In this document: piece after piece, positions 58,223 through 64,000 of the stretch
How positions within the stretch are numbered: the first letter of the stretch is position 1
How the letters are laid out: the number at the start of each line of letters is the position of its first letter
NCBI GenBank assembly: GCA_016617855.1
Contig: JAECUM010001122.1
Coordinates: 62,001 to 126,000, forward strand
Direction: 5' to 3'
Length of the DNA: 64,000 nucleotides
DNA from: Megalonaias nervosa
Taxonomy: Eukaryota; Mollusca; Bivalvia; Unionida; Unionidae
Position numbers and translations under genes: made by a program
The notes under the pieces: model-generated
Seen by the model: only the letters and a program-made list of their open reading frames with translations
Database searches by the model: none
What the model was told of the DNA's origin: nothing

Positions 58223-61200
58223 AAAGTATTGATGGAGAAACATAATTGGTTAAAAAATTGGCTTTCTCTTTTTACTGTCAGTCTGGATGGGACAACAATA
58301 CATAACCTCTTTAGCACTGGCCTCTTGGCTCAAGTTGGTCATTTGATCATTCTGTTCCTACCCTGAGCTCACTCAGAATCAGGTATGGTTCATTAAATTG
58401 GAGTGATTTTGATGAGTGTGGATGAAAACTACCCCAACATTGCAGAAAGAGATGGTGAAGGAAGAGAGATCATTTAATATGAGTGATAGATTTATCAAGG
58501 AAGATGAAGTTGTATTATTGGATTAAAAGTAATGACTTAGTGACTAAGATACCGAAGGTCCCATTTTTCCATCACAATAATGAAATACAAAAAACCAAGT
58601 TCTTCTGTCCTGTTAAGACAAGTAAGCTTATGGTACACTGTGTTCCCATTCATGCAAAGATATGTGTGAATTGTGCACTTGGAAGTAGAAAACATCAACC
58701 TGATACATACAGTTAATGTACTGAAATTGAAGCCCAGCACTTGCACTGAAGTAAGTCTTAGAACTATATTTGTATCTTCATATTGGTGTTACTCAGTTTG
58801 TACCGATTTCACAGTGATAGCTAAGAAAACCCTGACCGTTGATTTTTATTAAATAAAAAGTTAGAAAAACTTCATCATAAGGAGAAAAGAAAAGCTTTTA
58901 TAATATTTGGAGTTGTTGAATAACTTAATACTGAACTCATATGTACATTAGTATTACTTTTCAGAGGTACCAAATATAAACAAGTTGTGAAATATTTATT
59001 TATTTGCATATTTCTTTATTATTTTGCTATTCTCAGTGCAGTGAAACTATTTTATTTTCTTCACTATATGTAAACAGAAATATTGTTAGAGAAAATATAC
59101 AATTGCAGGCATTCATAAATTATGCCATGTTGTAATTAAGGATCAGAATGACTTTACAGTAATACAGATATTTGTTTGCAAGTAATTGTGTTTTTTTCTA
59201 ATATTGATTTGCTCCAGTAAGAACTTATTTCTTATAAAAGTGATGTCAAAGTGCGTAAATTTTTTTGCAGCTAATTATTTTCAAAATTTTTTCAATAAAT
59301 TCTTGAATATTTGGAAGCAAGTTTGATTGTTGTTAGTATTGCTGTGTTGAAGTGTCTGAAACATTTGGTTTTCTTAATCACATGTATTGTCATGGATGAG
59401 AACTTTCTTCAAATTTGCAGATTCAGCGATTTTCCTGGTCATCAGGGTCATTTCTGAGATTGATCTAAATTCGTTGAGAAAATTGTGGATGGAGCTGGAT
59501 ATGTTCAGTTGATTTACTGGATGGTTCTGTGCCTGGTCATTGTTTTAGACATTATCAGTTGTGCACTTCTTGATACTGAGTTTCTGATACCAGTCTAATC
59601 TAATCAGAAGTACTTTGTTTTCTTCAATGATTTAGACTTATTAGTTGCATGAATGGCTGGACCCATTTAACAATTTTGTTGTTTCTGGATAATGAACAAT
59701 TCAATAACAGTCTAATGTAATGGAATCACTTTGTTTTCTCTGTTATAATATCAGTTTATAACATGTCTTTAGGAAAAATATCTTGTGTAACTCTAATTGC
59801 ATCAGATGATGCCAGGATTGAGGAAGTGCACGGTAGTGTGAAAAACAAGTGTTCATGTGCTTAGCTGGATTGATATGTTGATATCTTAATAAATCACGAA
59901 GTTAAGTCATTCGGATTTTGGACTTTGTAACAAAAGTGGACATAGCAGGACATAGTTATGCTCAGTGTGTGTATGACTCATTAGTTAATGCAGGCAAAGG
60001 TGTTGGGGCACTAACAGAACACTGTACAAACTTAAAAAACCATGAGGAAAAGGTGAAGCAACAAAGTATTTATTGGATTATCTCTTGAAGATAATGATAC
60101 TAAAGCTAGTTCTATTCCAATCTAACTTATCATGGATTTTCAACAGAGTCAATTCTTATCCTGGATTGTACATTGTTGTATGGCATTTTATATAATTAGT
60201 GTCTTTACTCAAATTTTTTATTTTAATTTGTGTTTTGGATAACTGGCATTTAATGAAAGAAATACCCTGGTATGCTTTTCCTCAAAACACTTCAAGATTC
60301 ATTTACCAAGAGTACAGGAACCCATGGCCTTTACCAGAATCAATAACCTTGTTATGTGAAAACCATGAGACTATAGATTACAAATTAAAGCATAGTCTGT
60401 AAACTTTGCTTTTAAAGACCTTGAATGGCTTTAACTGAAAAGCAAGAGACTATTCAAATTTATTAAATACCTTTATCTGTGGAAATAATGTTTGTTGGAC
60501 TATAGTAAAATAGGTACAGTCAACATGATATAAAGTTTGGGACGTAGTTTACCTAGGTTGTGTTATTGCAATACTGAGGAGTTGAGCAATATCATGCCCA
60601 GTTGTGCTTGTTCTTTTAATTGGCCTACTTTTGTTGAATCTCATGACTGTACAATATCACCACCACTGTTACTACAACGAGTATTACAGTTGTACTTTTT
60701 ATCATTGTAGGATCAAAAAGTGCAAAGATTATTATGAGATTCTTGGTGTGAGCAAAGAGGCCACAGATTCTGACCTGAAAAAAGCCTACAGAAAGTTGGC
60801 CCTTCAAATGCACCCAGACAAAAACAAGGCTCCAGGTGCAACAGAAGCATTCAAAGGTAACTTCTTGGTAGATCATGGTGAATCAGAGGTCACACTACCA
60901 GGTGAAGTGGGTGACTTGAGTTGCCTAAAAAATGAAAACTTCACCTTTTTCTGTAAGGAAAGTGAAAACAACTTCGCCTTGTGATTTTTTAGATGTACAA
61001 ACAAACTCTTTGCACATTCACAGGCATGTGTTTTGATAGCTGATTGACCATTAACCATTTCCGGAGTAATCTATAGCAGATATGTATTATATATTTTCTC
61101 TGGCTATTGCAACTGTCACTCTCCGATTTCTGCAAGTTATCATATGATGATAATAAACAAATTTGTGTTTTGAAACTTAAACAATAGTCTGTAAATAGCA

Positions 61201-62753
61201 GTTTTTGTTTAAGAAATAGACTTGGTGACCTGAAGATTTTGAACAGCCATGTGTGCACTATTTTCTTCATAAAATCAGTTTGAAACCTAAGTGAACCTGT
61301 CAGAGAGAAATAATGGTGGACATCGCTGTGTCTGGGAGGTACCACACTGTTAGATTGTCTCTTTTCTTAAACATTTGGGGAAATATATTAAGGAAAATAT
61401 TCCATTTATACAGAGAATAATCAAAGTATTATGTTATTGAAGATTTAGTGTAAAAATGCAATTATGTAGGTCACAAATGTATGGGACAATGCTATCTTGT
61501 AGAAATTGAGAAGCACTGAAAGGTCAACATTGTTTTCACTCATTTTGTGTGAAAATATTGAAAAAAAAGCAGGGAAGCAAATACTATTTAACCAATGTTT
61601 GACGTTACTACATGTATGTAGACATTTAATAAAACCATAAATTTGCAGTCCTATCAATGGACTGTTGTAATGAAGCTAGAATGAGAGTGGTTACATTAAG
61701 AAAGTACCATGTACTAAAAATAGAGGCACTCGTACATTGGCTGTTTCTGTTGGAAAGAAGGTTTTAGTTCATTCACATGTCAACTTTAATGCTTCAGTGT
61801 GTTATCTTTGAATAGTTATGGTAATGTTTTATTGGCAACAAAGAAATTGATGAAGAGTATGGTATGAAGATGTGTGCATTTGATCTCATGTATATGTTAC
61901 AGGGGTTGTTTCAAACAAGTTTACATTTTTTTTGACTGCCATTATATACTGAAGTTTCCAAAAAAATAATTCTTGTTTAAGGGCAGTTGATTAAGCATTT
62001 TTATGAACTGGCAATTGTAATATTGTAATCTAGTTACTCCTATCAGTTAAAATTCATTACAGTTTGTAGCTTCTACATTGCTCTTCAGTCATATGGCCAA
62101 ATTACACTGCATATGAATATAATAATTTTTATATGCGTAAAAAATGTGTTTATAATATACATACAACAAAGTTTCTAATTGAAAGTAAAATATTGCAGAT
62201 ATGCATACTGAGAAATAGAGGGCATAATTCAAATAAGAGAATGAAAACACACACATACATGCACTATACAGTGCACAAAATCAAATTGATTGAAAGGCTT
62301 GTTGCATTTTAATCTGGTGCTTTTTTGTTATGTGAATTATGTATTTTTTAAAAGTGTAATTGATTTCATACCTTTTTCTCAATCTTTTTTTGAGCATCTA
62401 TCCATAGGTTTGACTTGCATGTCATTCTGTTCCTTGTTGTGATTTTCATGTCAGTCATTTCATAGCTTTGACATACACACAGTTTCATTCGTAGCTTTGA
62501 CTTGCATGTCATTCCCATTGATAGCTTTAATGATGTGTTATTTCATTCATAGCTTTGACTTGCATGTCATTTGAAACTTGTATTTTTATGTACCATCTCA
62601 GACTTGTAATTCTATTGGTTTCAGCTGTAGGTAATGCCTTTGCTGTGCTTAGTGACCAAGATAAACGAAAAAAATATGACCTTTATGGAACAGAGGAGGA
62701 TCAAATGAGACGGAGTAGCCGGGCAGAGTCTGATTATACACATGGGTTTGAGG
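46543..62753 (+). CDS. DNAJB12: DNAJB12/DNAJB14 homologue, first four coding exons (3'-incomplete)
   Basis: Exons 46543-46675, 53264-53456, 60711-60856 and 62625-62753, all GT-AG with matching phases, give 200 codons plus one base. By homology it is an ER tail-region-anchored Hsp40 whose cytosolic J domain recruits Hsc70 for folding and ER-associated degradation of membrane proteins. Residues 1-44 match the N-terminal module ([20 protein letters not shown]...[13 protein letters not shown]). Residues 46-108 are an acidic/basic linker with a KRS/KRKR-like patch. The J domain covers about 114-179: KDYYEILGV, the HPD motif at 143-145, and RKKYDLYG at the end. The family's Gly/Phe-rich region, transmembrane helix and DUF1977 domain are not in the window. 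Vertebrates have B12 and B14; an invertebrate copy would be pro-orthologous to both. Confidence 0.92.
48230..49635 (+). repeat. Paralogous ~1.3-1.4 kb block, copy 1 (intron 1)
   Basis: Aligns along its length with 60900-62250 in intron 3: 'gttgcctaaaaaatg', 'gaccattaacc', 'gatttctgcaagtta', 'ataaaatcagtttgaaacc', 'tggacatcgctgtgtctggg', 'aaggaaaatattc', 'tgttgtaatgaa', 'atactgagaaatagag'. About 70-80 percent identity. No conserved ORF. Confidence 0.85.
49639..49684. repeat. (TA)n microsatellite
   Basis: TA run at the end of paralogous block copy 1; copy 2 has only a short CA/CATA stretch at the matching place (62247-62262). Confidence 0.95.
50888..51085 (+). mobile_element. TIR element family X, copy 2 (left part)
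   Basis: 'aagggggcaggggccaggtt' then the shared interior to 'gaccagagaagtcaatggcg'. The rest of the element is missing, though 'tgaaactgccac' follows, recalling its right end. Confidence 0.75.
51737..52140 (+). mobile_element. TIR element family X, copy 3 (internally deleted)
   Basis: Left end 'aaggggccagcttttatgta', right end 'gaaactgtaccctgccacct'. Lacks about 250 bp present in copy 1 between the 'tttccTAGATg' and 'acaaatatatc' words, so the three copies differ by internal deletions. Confidence 0.8.
52985..53155. repeat. ~40-50 bp minisatellite, about four units
   Basis: Units built on 'ttgctgaca.attgaa.caag' and 'atatgaa'; diverged. Ends 110 bp before exon 2. Confidence 0.7.
53264..53456 (+). 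CDS. DNAJB12: DNAJB12-like exon 2
   Basis: Acceptor ctgaaactttcag, donor aaaag|gtgaca, phase 1 in and 2 out. It encodes the low-complexity linker ([45 protein letters not shown]). '[20 protein letters not shown]' is a junction-spanning reading that matches the family. Confidence 0.9.
53575..54315. repeat. Dispersed repeat resembling the array-bearing family
   Basis: Degenerate modules with 'tctgccatcatatatga' words (54030, 54160), 'gatgtgg.cacccattt' (53755) and 'ggtggatgtggctgc' (53910). It starts 'tgtctggccctttgcctg' and ends 'ataggtgagcaattccaggc' plus 'ccactggagtctcttg'. Bracketed by head and tail words that often close this kind of repeat in molluscs. The relation to the 10 kb and 21 kb arrays is likely but not certain. 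Confidence 0.5.
54975..55270. repeat. Degenerate local repeat
   Basis: 'caatcagtgtagagaag' with 'ttgtcccttctca' (54975-55008) recurs as 'caatgtagagaagattggcc' with 'ctattccttctca' (55232-55276), plus an 'agagaagatcgg' echo at 55131. Probably decayed units of the same kind of array. Confidence 0.4.
55925..55970 (+). mobile_element. SINE head fragment (A box)
   Basis: 'gaccagggtggctgagtggt' then 'ctaaatcacttgcc' is a Leu/Ser-tRNA-like 5' end matching the head of the 13.2 kb SINE; the B box does not follow. Confidence 0.55.
56586..56815 (+). mobile_element. tRNA-derived SINE, copy 2
   Basis: Shares its body with the 13.2 kb SINE, read in the opposite genomic orientation: 'ctgccatctcacc', B box 'gggtttgagtc' (56641-56651), 'gccaggagcttcctgtgggt', 'ggtggttctt', 'gactggctgccatgtat', and an AAC-rich tail (56788-56808). 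The A-box region is eroded. Confidence 0.75.
57640..57760 (+). pseudogene. Possible reverse-transcriptase scrap
   Basis: Plus strand reads [20 protein letters not shown] (about 57684-57743). RGIPQGS is the hallmark of RT motif 4 in LINEs. No other RT motifs (for example F.DD) follow, so it is a short fossil or a coincidence. Confidence 0.4.
58139..58221. repeat. Compound (TA)n-(GA)n microsatellite
   Basis: TA run 58139-58178, a 'gagggaggg' joint, then GA run 58188-58221. Purine-only strand of ~40 bp could form triplex DNA in principle. Confidence 0.95.
60711..60856 (+). CDS. DNAJB12: DNAJB12-like exon 3 (J-domain core)
   Basis: Acceptor atcattgtag, donor aaag|gtaact. It encodes helices I-III start of the J domain including [17 protein letters not shown] and the HPDKN loop. 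The frame stays open into the intron to 60984 by chance. Confidence 0.95.
60900..62250 (+). repeat. Paralogous ~1.3-1.4 kb block, copy 2 (intron 3)
   Basis: Partner of 48230-49635, starting 44 bp after exon 3. Its beginning (gttgcctaaaaaatgaaaac) is at 60923. Confidence 0.85.
62400..62580. repeat. Minisatellite next to exon 4 acceptor
   Basis: 'atagctttgacttgcatgtc' type units at about 62403, 62465, 62491 and 62551, with irregular spacing (25-60 bp), all upstream of exon 4. Confidence 0.8.
62625..62753 (+). CDS. DNAJB12: DNAJB12-like exon 4
   Basis: Acceptor tctattggtttcag, donor gag|g gtatgt (phase 1). It encodes [20 protein letters not shown], then [10 protein letters not shown] and HGFEG. 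In DNAJB12 the next residues lead into the Phe/Gly-rich region, which lies in an exon past the window. The donor region is itself tandemly duplicated (see the 62742-62870 repeat). Confidence 0.92.
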
Positions 62754-62870
62754 GTATGTCCTATCCTCTATTATTTTGGGTTTGAGGGTATTTCCTTTCC
62801 TCTGTTATTTCAGGTTTTAGTATATTTATTTTCCTCTATTATTTTGGGTTTATGAGTCCTTCTGTTATTT
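62742..62870. repeat. ~34 bp tandem repeat spanning exon 4 donor
   Basis: 'gggtttgagggtatgtcct' with 'cctctattatttt' is repeated at 62777 ('gggtttgagggtatttcctt') and more loosely at 62810 and 62847. The first unit contains the real splice donor; the second carries a donor-like gggtatt. Confidence 0.85.
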
Positions 62871-62929
62871 CTTTATTTTGTATTCAGGGTTGGATGAAGA
62901 GGAAAATGTAGTTCCGATTACCGTATTTG

Positions 62930-63090
62930 CTGGCCTATAAGACGATACTTTTTTACCAGAAAATCTTAGCTTCGTCTTATACTCTGAATCGACTTATATA
63001 TGGATTTTGTCATCCAGAATCGCTTTATCATATGTCACATAATTTTTCGTATAAAAAAATCCTCCAAAAGTACGAAAAATAATGTGTAAA
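62930..63090. mobile_element. DNA-transposon-like repeat fragment
   Basis: 'accgtatttgctggcctata' with 'agacgatactttttt' then 'ttcgtcttatactctgaatc' and 'gacttatatatgg' is the left part of a repeat type common in animal genomes, in which 'cttata..' words recur and the ends are inverted. The right inverted end was not found. Confidence 0.55.
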
Positions 63091-64000
63091 AACATTTCAT
63101 TTTGGGGAAGAGATTGTGTATGAAAAAATATAGGACTCCACATTGAGGATTTGAAAAAATTACATGATCGTCAGTATTAAAATTAACTTATATAAGATGC
63201 AATTGCGCTAAAGCAGCATGCATTAGTAATATATGTTGTTTGTAATATACATTGCTTCAGTTTGATACAGGTGCGTTAGAATTTAAAAATTAGAAGATGA
63301 ATAACAATGACAGACAGATATTGCATCACAATTTTCTTGCTGCATCTCATGATCAAATAAAAATTATGCCCCATTATGAGGGAGAGAGACATGTATTTGT
63401 GATTGTTCGGTAATCTTTTATTGTTCACTTACTTGATGACTGTGATCATACTCACATACAAAAGTTCAGTACCATATTCCATTATCAATTAATGCCACTA
63501 GGTAAGCAATTCCTTCTACTTTTAGTTGTCCATTCCATTGTTCATGAATCATTTGGCTTTGTAGTGGTATGTACATATTAATTAAATATGCTACAGCTGC
63601 AGTTGGGTTTTCCAAAGTTAACATCTGTTTGAGGTCAAGATTTGGTGGACCAGATCAGATTAGTGAGGCTACCAAAAGGGAAATGAGGCTAACCATGGGT
63701 ATTATCAGTATGGTACCAGACAATGAAATGAAATGCCAGGTGTTACTCGTGTAAATTTGTCAACCAGTGATATCTTTTGAACTTGCCGATAGGACTGACG
63801 GCAATTTAAAGTAACATTTAGCATGAGCAAAGATCAAACACAATTGCCGCCTAAGTACAGGAAGAGTACATGCACTTGAAAAAAATAATCTTATTTGTTA
63901 GGAATGGAGAGGTCATTATACTTGCAAAGAAAATTAGACATCATGCGAAATGGTCGTTCTTGGGATTTAACCTAGTAAATGGAGTCTTTATGGATATAAC
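63091..64000 (+). other. Intron 4 of the DNAJB12-like gene (to window edge)
   Basis: No exon continuing the J protein (Phe/Gly-rich region or transmembrane helix) was seen. The 61-codon frame at 63569-63754 has no match to that family. Confidence 0.5.

Larger units (their letters stand above)
53457..60710 (+). other. Intron 2 of the DNAJB12-like gene
   Basis: 7.3 kb. Contains an array-type repeat, SINEs, a reverse-transcriptase-like scrap and a TA/GA microsatellite. Sequence at 57800-60700 shows nothing else that I can name. No extra coding exon is required by phase. Confidence 0.7.

Noticed and set aside
60604..60984. A stand-alone 126-residue J protein with an N-terminal hydrophobic stretch
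   Set aside because: Both ends of that frame are intronic; splice sites at 60710/60711 and 60856/60857 match the DNAJB12 exon phases and protein.
63569..63754. Next exon of the DNAJB12-like gene
   Set aside because: The translation lacks the family's aromatic/Gly-rich segment, and no phase-1 acceptor fits.

Overview
This is an AT-rich (about one-third G+C, judged by eye), intron-bearing animal nuclear DNA window. Gene density is low and dispersed, tandem and transposon-derived repeats fill most of it. Two conserved animal genes can be read through their exons. The repeat style (tRNA-headed SINEs with a GTT-rich tail, an array-bearing repeat ending in a GGAC-rich tail and 'cttggcctta', a degenerate Maverick/Polinton-like element) suggests a lophotrochozoan, most likely a mollusc. 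The gene identities are much firmer than the taxon.

Layout. 1-2.9 kb: broken retroelement sequence, including a decayed RNase H domain of a Jockey-type LINE. 3-9.3 kb: no recognised gene; microsatellites, a dispersed ~450 bp repeat and an ~850 bp segment between 24 bp direct repeats. 9.3-11.2 kb: a mariner transposase scrap, a 177 bp hAT-type MITE with its target duplication, and a ~140 bp-period degenerate array. 13-20.7 kb: three SINE-like sequences, a 22/44 bp minisatellite, a 27 bp minisatellite and several microsatellites. 21.4-23.3 kb: the same array family as at 10-11 kb, in the opposite orientation.

23.9-31.0 kb, plus strand: five exons of an alpha-1,3-fucosyltransferase family (GT10) gene of the FUT10/FUT11 type. 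All joints agree in phase and give 448 residues; the exon with the start codon and membrane anchor was not found. A frameshifted partial copy of its last exon lies 1.8 kb downstream of that exon's start.

31-45 kb: repeats, the 5' part of a LINE, duplicated blocks around TG microsatellites, and a minus-strand remnant (39.6-42.6 kb) of a Maverick/Polinton (adintovirus-like) element with a decayed integrase C-terminus. An unrecognised 138-codon plus-strand ORF lies beside it.

45-64 kb: a foldback hairpin, a TIR element family with three copies, a 328 bp tandem duplication, and then the first four coding exons of a DNAJB12/DNAJB14 homologue (J-domain protein of the ER membrane), which runs off the right edge. 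Introns 1 and 3 of this gene carry diverged copies of the same ~1.3 kb block.

The two genes are unrelated in sequence but both probably act in the ER (protein O-fucosylation and membrane-protein quality control, by homology). No operon-like logic is implied. No CRISPR, rRNA or intact tRNA gene was seen. The strongest novelty candidates are the array-bearing repeat family, the duplicated promoter-proximal block with an 18 bp perfect palindrome, and the decayed viral-type element.
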